A DNA stretch of 42,045 nt, taken from Chloroflexi bacterium UBA5189 (GTDB lineage: Bacteria > Chloroflexota > Limnocylindria > Limnocylindrales > CSP1-4). Under the pieces are notes generated by a model that saw only the letters and a list, made by a program, of their open reading frames with translations, was not told the DNA's origin and did not search any database. The stretch lies in assembly GCA_002413045.1 (NCBI GenBank), contig DHWF01000044.1, positions 70,779-112,823 of the forward strand. Direction: 5' to 3'. Shown in pieces: positions 1 to 7,994 of this stretch (position 1 is its first letter; the number at the start of each line of letters is the position of its first letter). A program made the position numbers and the translations under genes.

Positions 1-549
1 AGCCTGGGGATCCTCAACGTCCTCGTCCTGGGACCGGGCGGTGGCCCGACAGCGTCGCCCGGACCGACGCCGAACGTCTTCCGATCGCCGTTCTACCGGT
101 ACTCGATCGTGGTGCCACCCGGCTGGACCGCAACCCCGGCGACCGTCCGCTGGGACGGCGAGAGCCAACCGAGCCTGGGACCGAATGTCGACCAGCTTGC
201 TGGGCCGCACCTGATCGTGCTCGGGTATGCGGGGCCCTTCGCGGGCAATCTCGCGGCGTTCGTCCAGGACCGGATCGCGGCGAACGCGCGAGACCACTCG
301 GATACCTGTCCATCGAACGCGCTGCAGCTCAACCAGCCGACGACGATCGGCGGTGAAGCGGGCGTCCTGCTGGGCTTGAACTGCGGTGCCCGGATCGATC
401 AGGCCATCACGGTCCACGACGGCGTCGGCTATGCGTTCACGATCCGCGACGCCGCATTCAGTTCCACCCTCGACCCTGCGGATTTCGCCAGCGTCCAGTC
501 GATGTTCGATTCGTTGATCTTCCCAGTGGCTCCGATCCAGTCACGGTAG
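1..549 (+). CDS. Exported or membrane-anchored protein, C-terminal part (PsbP/DUF1795-like fold suspected)
   Basis: The frame is open from the first base to the TAG at 547-549, so the true start lies outside the window; 182 residues are visible. It begins with a short hydrophobic stretch (LGILNVLVLG) and a Gly/Pro/Ser/Thr linker, as expected just after a membrane anchor. The body starts at YRYSIVVPPGWT, contains two cysteines that could pair (TCPSN and GLNCG) and ends in a pattern of aromatic and hydrophobic residues. 'YSIVVPPGWT' followed later by 'GYAFTIRD' resembles small PsbP/DUF1795-type exported domains. That is a resemblance by eye only, and no function can be assigned. A GTG at 109 would make an internal start but cuts off the linker. 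Confidence 0.6.
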   Translation, partial: SLGILNVLVLGPGGGPTASPGPTPNVFRSPFYRYSIVVPPGWTATPATVRWDGESQPSLGPNVDQLAGPHLIVLGYAGPFAGNLAAFVQDRIAANARDHSDTCPSNALQLNQPTTIGGEAGVLLGLNCGARIDQAITVHDGVGYAFTIRDAAFSSTLDPADFASVQSMFDSLIFPVAPIQSR

Positions 550-572
550 GAAGCCCGATGGCACGCGGCCTC

Positions 573-629
573 CCCAAGTCCTGCCCGGATCGCGGTCCTC
601 CCGCGGCTGGGCACGTGGCGGTACTTGGG
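573..629 (+). other. Nested inverted repeats between two envelope-protein genes
   Basis: Three nested pairs of complementary arms are visible: CCCAAGT 573-579 with ACTTGGG 623-629, GCCC 583-586 with GGGC 609-612, and CGCGG 591-595 with CCGCG 601-605 around a 5-nt loop. Together they can form one long imperfect hairpin. No T tract follows, so it is not a classical intrinsic terminator. It lies after the stop at 549 and before the lipoprotein start at 695, so it could end the first transcript or be a leader structure for the second. Confidence 0.3.
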
Positions 630-694
630 TGAGCGAATTTCGTAGCGGGGCGCGCCTGGCTCCAGGCGGGCACCCGGGAAGGAGCGCGTTGGCG

Positions 695-1318
695 ATGGAG
701 GATCTGATTGAAGCCCGGTCGGCCAGGCTCGTGATCGCGCTGGCGACGTCGGCTGCCCTTGCCGTTGCCGCATGCGGTGGCTCCGCCTCGTCCCCCACGG
801 CGGCGGCGTCGCCTGCGACCTCGGCCGCTCCGCTCGACGCCTGCCTCGTCGGGACGTGGACAGCCGTCGGCCAGACCCAGAACTCGCCGGCCAACGACGA
901 GGACATCACCTACAAGGGCGGCGCCGGCGAGGTCTTCACGATCGACGCCAACGGTGCCGTGACCATCGACACGCATGCCGCCAAGCCGGTCGTCTTCGTG
1001 TCGGCCGGCGAGACCTTCACCGCCACGGTCGCGGGCACGGGCCGGGGAACGCTGACCACCGCCACCCTCGGCACCAATCGCGTCTTCTACTTCAAGCCGA
1101 GCGCCGATGACACTCGGGCGACACATAGCGTCGATTCGACAGGCGCGGAACTGGGACCTCCCAGGCCGGACTCGGCATTCTCGGCTGTCTACACATGCGC
1201 CCCAGGGCGATTGACGTTCTACAAGACGGCGGTCAACTACATGATCGACGGACCGATCGTTGAGCTCACTGCGGGCAGCGGTCACGCGTCGTCGACCGAG
1301 CGCCCCACTCCGTCCTGA
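695..1318 (+). CDS. Predicted lipoprotein, unknown function (lipocalin-like domain possible)
   Basis: The protein has 207 residues. A charged N-terminus is followed by a hydrophobic stretch and the lipobox VAAC with the lipidated cysteine at residue 27, so signal peptidase II processing is expected. A Ser/Ala/Thr/Pro linker of about 20 residues leads to a compact domain with LVGTW near its start and a second cysteine in YTC near its end. The 'GTW ... beta-rich ... Y-C' layout recalls small lipocalin-like domains of exported proteins, but this is inference. ATG 695 was chosen because AAGGAG at 679-684 sits 10 nt upstream; a GTG at 629 is in frame but would put 22 extra residues before the signal peptide. 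Confidence 0.7.
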   Translation: MEDLIEARSARLVIALATSAALAVAACGGSASSPTAAASPATSAAPLDACLVGTWTAVGQTQNSPANDEDITYKGGAGEVFTIDANGAVTIDTHAAKPVVFVSAGETFTATVAGTGRGTLTTATLGTNRVFYFKPSADDTRATHSVDSTGAELGPPRPDSAFSAVYTCAPGRLTFYKTAVNYMIDGPIVELTAGSGHASSTERPTPS

Positions 1319-1433
1319 CCGGCGTCGAAGCAGCCGCGATCAGTCCGGTGACCTGCCGATTAGTGCAAACGGTCGTCTGATCGGCGACGGTGATGACACG
1401 CGCTCGACTGCGGAGTGAACCGCGGGAGCAGCG

Positions 1434-1631
1434 TTAGCGGGCGGACTTGGTGGCGGTGCGCCGGCAGCGGGTGCAGACGAGGACGTTCGAGGTGGTGCCG
1501 TCCTTGGTGAGGACGTAGGGCTGCAGGTTCGGCTGCATCCGGCGGTGCGCGCGCACGCGGTTCGAGCCGGAGGACTGCGGGTTGAAGCCGCCCATCGATA
1601 CCTTGCCGCAGATCGCGCAGGAACGGGACAT
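1434..1631 (-). CDS. rpmB: 50S ribosomal protein L28
   Basis: The 65-residue product has the full L28 layout: a CAICGK zinc-ribbon half near the N-terminus, a basic middle with RAHRRMQPNLQP, and the second CTRC pair near the C-terminus. It is therefore the four-cysteine form of L28. It stands alone on the minus strand and diverges from the asp23/fakA run, the same arrangement as in Bacillus. Its start is 125 bp from the TTG start of the next plus-strand gene, and the gap holds a shared promoter-like sequence. Confidence 0.97.
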   Translation of the reverse strand: MSRSCAICGKVSMGGFNPQSSGSNRVRAHRRMQPNLQPYVLTKDGTTSNVLVCTRCRRTATKSAR

Positions 1632-1692
1632 CGGGGAACCTCGGAATGTTCGAAAGAGGAGCGTCGGAGCCGGTCGGGCCCGAACGGGGCGG

Positions 1693-1701
1693 TACTATAC
1701 C
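1693..1701. promoter_or_regulatory. Overlapping divergent -10-like elements between rpmB and asp23
   Basis: The short AT-rich island GGTACTATACC at 1691-1701 lies in a GC-rich gap. On the minus strand it reads TATAGT (1699 to 1694), one mismatch from TATAAT and 62 nt before the rpmB start. On the plus strand TACTAT (1693-1698) is a weaker -10 match about 60 nt before the asp23-like start. No convincing -35 box was seen on either strand. Confidence 0.35.
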
Positions 1702-1756
1702 ACGCACCCCGGGCGCTTCCGGGACCTCGCGCGGGCCGCGACCTCCAGGAGGGTCT

Positions 1757-2176
1757 TTGCCGGATCAAAGCATCGCCGGTCGAGCGCTCGTGACGCGTCG
1801 GGCGGTGATCGACATCGTGCGCGGCGTGGCGCTCGGGTCGTACGGCGTGGCGGGTTTTGCGGGCGGCTGGATCGATCGTCTCCTCGGCTGGATCGAGCGG
1901 CGACCGGGTGGGCTGCGCGTCTCCGTCCAGGGCGGGACGCTGGCGATCCGGATGCACCTTCGCGTGGCCCACGGGTTGCCCATCGCCGAGGTCGCGCGCC
2001 AGGTGGACCTCGCGGTCCGACATGCGATCCGAACGGCGCTGGGCCGGGAGGTCGACCAGCTGTCGATCCGCGTGGCGCGGCTCGAGCTCCATCCCGGTGG
2101 CGAGCCGCCGCACCCGCGCCCGCCGGCCGGCGTCGGTCCCTCGGACATGGCCGAGAGCGGAACGGACGTCTTCTGA
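1757..2176 (+). CDS. Asp23/Gls24 (DUF322) family protein, YloU-like
   Basis: This is a small Asp23-family protein of 139 residues. The family hallmarks are visible: an N-terminal 'IDIVRGVALGSYGV' helix, a central 'GGTLAIRMHLRVAHG' strand pair, and a C-terminal stretch with QLSIRVARLEL. It sits directly ahead of the FakA-like gene and opposite rpmB, exactly as yloU does in Bacillus. The TTG start at 1757 was preferred because AGGAGGG (1747-1753) lies just upstream; a GTG at 1790 is the alternative and lacks a clear ribosome site. Family members are linked to envelope stress, but their biochemical role is uncertain. Confidence 0.85.
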   Translation: MPDQSIAGRALVTRRAVIDIVRGVALGSYGVAGFAGGWIDRLLGWIERRPGGLRVSVQGGTLAIRMHLRVAHGLPIAEVARQVDLAVRHAIRTALGREVDQLSIRVARLELHPGGEPPHPRPPAGVGPSDMAESGTDVF

Positions 2177-2192
2177 TGGCGGGTCGCGCCTG

Positions 2193-3968
2193 ATGGCTCG
2201 TCGATCTTGTGATGGGGCGGGGCTGCTGGGGGCGTTTCGCGCTGCTGCCGCCGCCCTCGAGGCCGCGGTCGACGAGGTGAACGCGCTGAACGTGTTCCCC
2301 GTGCCCGACGGTGACACGGGCTCGAACATGATGGCCACCGTGCGTGCGGCGCTCGCCGAGGCCGAAGCCCTTGGCCCGACGGTGTCGGCGGAGCGCGTGG
2401 CATCGGCAGCCGCGTTCGGCGCGCTGATGGGTGCGCGCGGCAACTCCGGCGTGATCACGAGCCAGATCCTGCGCGGCATCGCGGAGGGCCTCGCCGGCAA
2501 GACGAAGTTCAACGCGCTCGACCTCGCGAACGCGCTCGACGAGGGCACGAAGGCCGCCTACGGCGCGGTCGCCAAACCGGTGGAAGGCACGATCCTGACC
2601 GTGATTCGCGAGGCATCGGCAGCCGCGGTGGCGGCGGCCGAGCGCGAGCCGACGCTGGATGCGGTCCTGGGCACGACCGTCGAGGCGGCGCACGCGGCCG
2701 TGGCCAAGACACCGTCGCTCCTCCCGATCCTCCGCGAGGCGGGCGTCGTCGACTCGGGCGGGCAGGGCCTGTTCCGGCTGCTCGAAGGCGCGCAGGCGTT
2801 CCTCACCGGCGCGGCGAACGCACCCGCGCCACGCGTCGCCGGAGCAGCCGCGCTCGCGGCGGCCGGTCACGGCGGAGCTGCGCACCCAGGCCCGAGCGCC
2901 GCGCACAAGGGCGCGGCGGCGGGTGCCGGCCTGCGCGACGAGGGCTTCGGGTTCGAGACGATGTTCCTCGCCCAGGCAACGCCGGACAGGCCGCTCGCGG
3001 TCGATGCAATCCGCGACTACTACGAGTCGATCGGCGAGTCGGTGCTCGTCGCCGGCGACGCGCGGGCCATCAAGGTCCACATCCACAACGAGCGGCCGGA
3101 CCTGGTGCTCGCGTATGCGCTGGGGCTCGGGACGCTGTCGAAGATCAGCGTCGAGAACCTCGACCAGCAGGCCAGCGACGTTCGCGAGACGCGCGCTGCG
3201 GCCTTCGCTGGGGACGGGCACCAGAACGGGACCGGGCCCACCCTCGAGGTCGCCGCGACTGCCCAGGCCGAGGCCGCCCCAGAGACTCCGGTCTTCCCGA
3301 GCCCGGATGCCGCTCGCCTCGCCGTTGTCGCCGTCGCCGCGGGCGAGGGCCTCGCGGCGATCTTCCGGGACTTCGGCGTGCAGCGGGTCGTCTACGGCGG
3401 GCAGACCGCAAACCCGAGCACGGGCGAGCTGCTCGAGGCGGTCAAGTCGGTAGATGCCCACGAGGTGCTGCTGCTCCCCAACAACCCGAACGTGGTCCTC
3501 GCCGCGCGGCAGGTCGCCGCGATGTCCGACCGGCCGGTGGCCGTCGTGGCGACCCGCAACGCCGCGGAGGGCTTCGCGGCGCTCCTCGCGCTCGACCCGG
3601 ACAAGAGCGCCCTCGACAATGCGGGCGAGATGACCTTGGCGGGTCGCGCCGTCCAAACCCTCTCGGTGACCGAGGCGGTCCGCGACGCGACCGTGAGCGG
3701 CAAGAAGGTCAGGCACGGGCAGACCATCGCGCTCGATCCGGACGACGGGCTCGTCGCGGTCAACGACGACGCCTCGACGGCGGTCCTCGACGCGATCAGG
3801 GCACTGAGCCCCGGTTTCGAGCTGATCACGGTCTACTACGGCGACGGCGGCGACCTGGCCGGCACCGAGACGCTCGCGCGGAAGATCCATGACCTCGGGA
3901 CCGGCGCGGAGGTCGAGGTCGTCCACGGCGGCCAACCCCACTACCGCTACCTGATCTCGGCCGAGTAG
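2193..3968 (+). CDS. fakA: DAK-domain fatty acid kinase FakA-like (YloV) protein
   Basis: The 591-residue protein has the three-part FakA/YloV layout. An N-terminal DhaL-type ATP-binding domain carries DGDTGSN at residues 39-45, whose aspartates bind Mg-ATP, and 'GARGNSGVI' later. A middle domain follows, then a C-terminal DegV-interacting domain with GQTANPST near residue 403 and 'LLPNNPNV'. In characterised systems FakA phosphorylates fatty acids presented by FakB (DegV); no FakB gene is in this window. ATG 2193 was chosen because the conserved domain begins about 10 residues later. An in-frame upstream extension exists but overlaps the asp23-like gene. recG follows 5 nt after the stop. Confidence 0.9.
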   Translation: MARRSCDGAGLLGAFRAAAAALEAAVDEVNALNVFPVPDGDTGSNMMATVRAALAEAEALGPTVSAERVASAAAFGALMGARGNSGVITSQILRGIAEGLAGKTKFNALDLANALDEGTKAAYGAVAKPVEGTILTVIREASAAAVAAAEREPTLDAVLGTTVEAAHAAVAKTPSLLPILREAGVVDSGGQGLFRLLEGAQAFLTGAANAPAPRVAGAAALAAAGHGGAAHPGPSAAHKGAAAGAGLRDEGFGFETMFLAQATPDRPLAVDAIRDYYESIGESVLVAGDARAIKVHIHNERPDLVLAYALGLGTLSKISVENLDQQASDVRETRAAAFAGDGHQNGTGPTLEVAATAQAEAAPETPVFPSPDAARLAVVAVAAGEGLAAIFRDFGVQRVVYGGQTANPSTGELLEAVKSVDAHEVLLLPNNPNVVLAARQVAAMSDRPVAVVATRNAAEGFAALLALDPDKSALDNAGEMTLAGRAVQTLSVTEAVRDATVSGKKVRHGQTIALDPDDGLVAVNDDASTAVLDAIRALSPGFELITVYYGDGGDLAGTETLARKIHDLGTGAEVEVVHGGQPHYRYLISAE

Positions 3969-3973
3969 GCGGG

Positions 3974-6214
3974 GTGGGGGACCGCAAGACCGCCGGGACC
4001 GGGCCACGGCCCAAGGCCGCCGTGGCGCCGGCCGTGCCGCCGCCGACGGGCCCGGCGCTCCTCGAGATTCCACTCGCCCACTCGGGGATCGCCGGGGCAA
4101 GCGTGCTCGGCCGGGTCGGCAAGCGGATGGGCCTCGCGACGGTGCGCGACCTCCTGTTCCACCTGCCGCGCAGGTACGACGACCTGCGCGAGATGCGCAA
4201 GCTCGGCGACCTCGGGTTCGTCGAGGACGGGACGGTCGTCTCGGCGCGGGTGACCGTGGTCGACGTGCGCGTCGAGGCGTCGTTCCGGCGCCGGATCCAG
4301 CGCACGATCGCGGTCCTCCAGGACGAGACGGGTTCGATCGAGGCGACCTGGTTCGGACGGCGGTTCATTGAGCGCCGCCTGTTTCCCGGCGCCCAGGTGA
4401 TCGTGTCGGGGAAGATCAAGCACTTCGGCCGCAAGCGGACGCTCGACAATCCCGACTTCCAGCCGGAGGGTCGCGACGACGAGCTGCTGCACGTCGGCCG
4501 GATCGTCCCGATCTATCGGCTCACCGCCGGGCTCACCGCGCCGACGCTCCGGCGTGCGGTCCGGGATGCGCTCGATCGCTCGGGCAAGGCGTATCCCGAG
4601 TACCTGCCGTCCGAGCTGCGCGGGCTCGACCACCTGGTCTCGATCGGCGACGCGCTCGAGGAGGCCCATTACCCGGCGACGCCCGACGCGCAGGATGCGG
4701 CGCTCCGCCGCCTGGCGTTCGACGAGCTCGTCGCGCTCCAGCTCGGCATGGTCGGGCGGCGGCGGGCGCGCGGGTTGGAGGCGGCGCGTGCGGTCGCGAT
4801 CGATGACGTGGCCGACACCGCGATTCGGCGGTCCATCACCGACTCGCTCTCGCAGAAGCTCGAGCGCGACGTCGCCCTCACGAGCGACCAGGACGTGGCA
4901 ATCCGGGACCTCCGCGACGACCTGGCCCGAGCGACCCCGATGCTCCGCCTGCTCCAGGGCGACGTGGGCTCCGGCAAGACCGCGGTCGCGGCGTATGCGC
5001 TGGCAGCGGCGGCGCGCGCCGGTCTTCAAGGGGCGCTCCTAGCACCCACCGACCTCCTCGCCCGCCAGCACCACCGAACGCTCGCGTCGCTGCTCGAGCG
5101 CGAGAACGTTCCGGTGGAGCTGCTGACCGGCTCGCTGACGGCATCCGTGGCGAAGGGGACGCTGGATCGGCTCGCGTCAGGGATGGCGCCGATCGTGGTG
5201 GGGACGCACGCGCTGATCCAGGAGCGGGTCTCGTTCGCGTCGCTCGGACTGGTGGTGATCGACGAGCAGCACCGGTTCGGTGTCGGCCAGCGCAGCCAGC
5301 TCGAGGCGAAGTCCGGTGGCAACCGCGCGCTCCATGTGCTGCTGATGACCGCGACACCGATCCCGCGGACGCTCGGCCAGGTGCTCTACGCGGACCTCGA
5401 CGTGTCCGACCTGCGCACCCAGCCGGAGGGCCGCGTGCCGATCACGACCGGCATCAAGCGTCCGGACGAGCTCGAGGGGACGTGGCAGCGGGTCCGCGTC
5501 GAAGCCGCGGCTGGGCATCGCTCGTTCGTCGTCGTGCCGCTGATCGACGAGCAGGAGGCCAGCGACGAGCCCGGCCCAGGCGGATTCTGGGACGCCTCGG
5601 CGCCCGCTGCGGAGGCCGAGTCCGTGCGTCTTCGCCAGCTCCTTGCGCCGCTCCGGGTCGGGATGGTCCACGGCCGGATGAAGGCCACCGAACGCGACGC
5701 GGAGATGGCGCGCTTCCGCGACGGCGACCTGGACGTGCTGGTCGGAACGACGGTCGTCGAGGTCGGGGTCGACGTGCCCGAGGCGACGATGATGATCATC
5801 CAGGGCGCCGATCGGTTCGGGCTGGCGCAGCTCCACCAGCTTCGTGGGCGGGTCGGCCGCGGGACGGCGGCCTCGTTCTGCGTTCTCGTCTCCGACTCGC
5901 CGGACGCCACGGCCCAGGCGCGGCTGCGGGCGGTCGTCCAGATCCGGGATGGGTTCGAGCTTGCCGAGCGCGACTGGGAGCTCCGGCGCGAGGGCGACGT
6001 GCTCGGCCTCGTCCAGAGCGGCCTCCCGGCGCTCCGCGTCGCGTCACTCCAGCGAGAAGGGCATCGCGCTCTCGCCGCCACGGCGCGCAAGGTGGCCGAG
6101 GGCCTGCTCGACGGTCGCGGCCGGCTCACGCCGGGTCACGAGGCACTCGCGCGTGAGCTGGAGCACGGCTGGCTCGCGCGCATCGCGCAGGGCGAGCCGG
6201 CAGGAGCGGCCTAA
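3974..6214 (+). CDS. recG: ATP-dependent DNA helicase RecG
   Basis: RecG remodels stalled replication forks and Holliday junctions. The 746-residue product has the expected order: an N-terminal wedge/OB domain (LLFHLPRRYDD and DETGSIEATWF), then the helicase core with Walker A GDVGSGKT at residues 329-336 and DEQH at 430-433. 'LLMTATPIPRT' (motif III) and the RecG-typical TRG region with 'QLHQLRGRVGRG' follow. Length is slightly above the usual 690 or so because of a Pro/Ala-rich N-terminal leader. The GTG start lies 5 nt after the fakA-like stop, and rsmD begins 5 nt after its stop, so all three are probably co-transcribed. Confidence 0.98.
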   Translation: MGDRKTAGTGPRPKAAVAPAVPPPTGPALLEIPLAHSGIAGASVLGRVGKRMGLATVRDLLFHLPRRYDDLREMRKLGDLGFVEDGTVVSARVTVVDVRVEASFRRRIQRTIAVLQDETGSIEATWFGRRFIERRLFPGAQVIVSGKIKHFGRKRTLDNPDFQPEGRDDELLHVGRIVPIYRLTAGLTAPTLRRAVRDALDRSGKAYPEYLPSELRGLDHLVSIGDALEEAHYPATPDAQDAALRRLAFDELVALQLGMVGRRRARGLEAARAVAIDDVADTAIRRSITDSLSQKLERDVALTSDQDVAIRDLRDDLARATPMLRLLQGDVGSGKTAVAAYALAAAARAGLQGALLAPTDLLARQHHRTLASLLERENVPVELLTGSLTASVAKGTLDRLASGMAPIVVGTHALIQERVSFASLGLVVIDEQHRFGVGQRSQLEAKSGGNRALHVLLMTATPIPRTLGQVLYADLDVSDLRTQPEGRVPITTGIKRPDELEGTWQRVRVEAAAGHRSFVVVPLIDEQEASDEPGPGGFWDASAPAAEAESVRLRQLLAPLRVGMVHGRMKATERDAEMARFRDGDLDVLVGTTVVEVGVDVPEATMMIIQGADRFGLAQLHQLRGRVGRGTAASFCVLVSDSPDATAQARLRAVVQIRDGFELAERDWELRREGDVLGLVQSGLPALRVASLQREGHRALAATARKVAEGLLDGRGRLTPGHEALARELEHGWLARIAQGEPAGAA

Positions 6215-6219
6215 GCATC

Positions 6220-6885
6220 ATGGTGGCGACGAAGGCGCCGAAACCGGCGAAGGCCCCGTCCGGCAAGGCGTCCAACAGCGCCGGTCGGGTGATCGCGGGC
6301 ATCGCGAAGGGGCGCGCGCTGGTGTCGCCCGGCGAGGGCACGCGGCCGCTCGGCGACCGCGTGAAGCAGACCCTCTTCGCGATCCTCGAGCCGACGATCC
6401 GCGGCCGCGCCTTCCTGGACGTGTTCGCCGGCAGCGGTGCCGCCGGCATCGAGGCCTTGTCGAGGGGTGCTGCGTCGGCCGTATTCGTGGAGCGCGACGC
6501 CAGCGCGGTCGCGGCGATCCAGCGAAACCTGGCGGCAACCGGGCTCGCCGGCGTGGCGGCCCGCGTCGATCGATCGCAGGTCGGGACCTGGTTCAACGCG
6601 CTCGTGAAGGGCGACGGCCGCCCGGCCGGACCATTCGCCGCGATCCTGATCGATCCGCCGTACGACCTGCCCGAGCTGCTCGAGGCCGCGCTTGAATCCA
6701 TCGCGTCGGCCGGCCCCGGCGTGATCCTCGAACGGGGCGGCGTCGCGGTCGCGAAGCACTTCTCGAAGACGCCGCCGCCGGCCCGGATCGGGCTGCTACG
6801 ATCCGCCCGCGAGCGCCGGTTCGGCGAGACGACCCTGACGTTCCTGCGCTGGGCGGACCCGGAGGAGGGCGAGGAGGACCGATGA
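6220..6885 (+). CDS. rsmD: 16S rRNA (guanine(966)-N2)-methyltransferase RsmD
   Basis: RsmD methylates G966 of 16S rRNA during 30S assembly. The 221-residue protein shows the family start 'AGRVIAGIAKGRAL', the RVKQTLFAIL segment, the SAM-binding motif LDVFAGSGAAGIEALSRGA, and the catalytic DPPY at residues 145-148. A basic, disordered N-terminal leader of about 20 residues precedes the core. Its stop overlaps the coaD start by 4 nt (ATGA). The rsmD-coaD pair is a widely conserved neighbourhood, which supports the call. Confidence 0.95.
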   Translation: MVATKAPKPAKAPSGKASNSAGRVIAGIAKGRALVSPGEGTRPLGDRVKQTLFAILEPTIRGRAFLDVFAGSGAAGIEALSRGAASAVFVERDASAVAAIQRNLAATGLAGVAARVDRSQVGTWFNALVKGDGRPAGPFAAILIDPPYDLPELLEAALESIASAGPGVILERGGVAVAKHFSKTPPPARIGLLRSARERRFGETTLTFLRWADPEEGEEDR

Positions 6886-7388
6886 GGATCGCGCTCTACC
6901 CCGGCTCCTTCGACCCGGTGACCAACGGTCATCTCGATGTCCTGACCCGCGCGCTGGCCGTCTTCGACCAGGTCGTCGTGGCGGTCCTGGCGAACCCGCG
7001 CAAGAGCCCGTTGCTGCCCACCGAGACCCGCGTCGTCGTCCTCGAGATTGCCATCCGCGACGCCGGCATCGATCACGATCAGGCGACGGTCGCGACCTTC
7101 GATGGGCTGACGGTCGAGGCCGCCCACGCCCACGGGGCGAGGTGGATCGTGCGCGGCCTGCGAGCGATCTCCGACTTCGAGGTCGAGATGCAGCTCGCCC
7201 ACAACAACCGCGTCCTCGCGGACGACGTCGACAGCGTCTTCTTCATGACCGCGGTCGAGAACGGCTACGTGAGCTCGAGCCTGGTCAAGGAGATCGCGAG
7301 CTTCGGCGGCGACATCTCCGGCATGGTCCCGCCCGCCGCAGTGACTGCACTCCGGACGCTCACCCGGAATCCAACCGGGCTGGGTTGA
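6882..7388 (+). CDS. coaD: Phosphopantetheine adenylyltransferase (PPAT)
   Basis: CoaD makes dephospho-CoA from 4'-phosphopantetheine and ATP, the penultimate step of CoA synthesis. The 168-residue length is normal. The nucleotidyltransferase signature GSFDPVTNGH is at residues 8-17, with TNGH as the (T/H)xGH motif. 'RGLRAISDFEVEMQLAHNN' and the second ATP motif 'YVSSSLVKEIA' are intact. The start overlaps the rsmD stop by 4 nt. The next gene begins 30 nt downstream. Confidence 0.98.
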   Translation: MRIALYPGSFDPVTNGHLDVLTRALAVFDQVVVAVLANPRKSPLLPTETRVVVLEIAIRDAGIDHDQATVATFDGLTVEAAHAHGARWIVRGLRAISDFEVEMQLAHNNRVLADDVDSVFFMTAVENGYVSSSLVKEIASFGGDISGMVPPAAVTALRTLTRNPTGLG

Positions 7389-7418
7389 CCCACCACCGCG
7401 TGCGATAATCGATCTCGT

Positions 7419-7994
7419 ATGGACATCATGTTCCTGCTCGAGCGGCTCGAGTCGCAGATTGCGACCGGCACGGGCGTGCCCCGGACGCGCAAGGTCCTCG
7501 TCGACAAGGACGCCGTCCTGGACCTGATCGACCAGCTCCGCGTCGCGGTCCCCGAGGAGATCCACGCCGCGAAGCGGATCAACGCCGAGAGCGAGCGGAT
7601 CATCGAGAAGGCCAACGACGAATCTGGCCGAATCTCCGCGCGCGCCCAGGAGCAGGCGACCTTCCTGATCGGTGAGCGCGGCCTGCTCGAGGCGGCGCAG
7701 GCCGAGGGTCGCCGGATCATCGCCGACGCCAGCGAGGTCGCCGACGGCGTGCGGCTCGGCGCGGATGCCTACGCCGCGCAGATCCTGGAAAGCCTCGAGA
7801 CCGAGGTTCGCAAGGCCCTTGCCGGCATCGAGAAGGGGATCGGCGTCCTCGAGGCTCGCCAGGCGGAGCTCCAGCCCGTCGCGGCGCAGGCAACCGACGC
7901 CGATGCGCGCGACGTCGCCGAATGGCCCGACGCGGCCGCCGATGACGGCGCGCTCTCGCACGAAGAGGACGCAGGCCAGACCGTCCCGCGATGA
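7419..7994 (+). CDS. Coiled-coil protein resembling actinobacterial SepIVA (DivIVA-related)
   Basis: The 191-residue protein has an N-terminal segment with 'GVPRTRKVLVDKDAVLDLID', then a long charged heptad-rich helix (about residues 45-150) and an acidic disordered tail. The N-terminal pattern, 'GVP-T ... V-(K/R)--VL-LID-(I/L)--A(I/V)P-E(I/L)', matches my recollection of the SepIVA/DivIVA-related family. In mycobacteria a SepIVA gene likewise sits directly before a DUF177 gene, rnc and smc. A septation or envelope-organising role is inference from that. ATP synthase subunit b-like annotations of such coiled coils are likely wrong, since no membrane segment is visible. No ribosome site precedes ATG 7419, but a -10-like GATAAT (7404-7409) lies close enough for a leaderless mRNA. 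The stop overlaps the next start by 4 nt. Confidence 0.65.
   Translation: MDIMFLLERLESQIATGTGVPRTRKVLVDKDAVLDLIDQLRVAVPEEIHAAKRINAESERIIEKANDESGRISARAQEQATFLIGERGLLEAAQAEGRRIIADASEVADGVRLGADAYAAQILESLETEVRKALAGIEKGIGVLEARQAELQPVAAQATDADARDVAEWPDAAADDGALSHEEDAGQTVPR

Noticed and set aside
629..694. GTG at 629 as start of the lipoprotein
   Set aside because: It would put 22 residues before the signal peptide, while ATG 695 has a good ribosome site and a standard signal peptide.
1319..1433. Inverted repeat CGATCAG / CTGATCG near 1337 and 1377 as a terminator between the convergent lipoprotein and rpmB genes
   Set aside because: Arms are only 7 bases with a loop of over 30 nt and no T tract on either strand.
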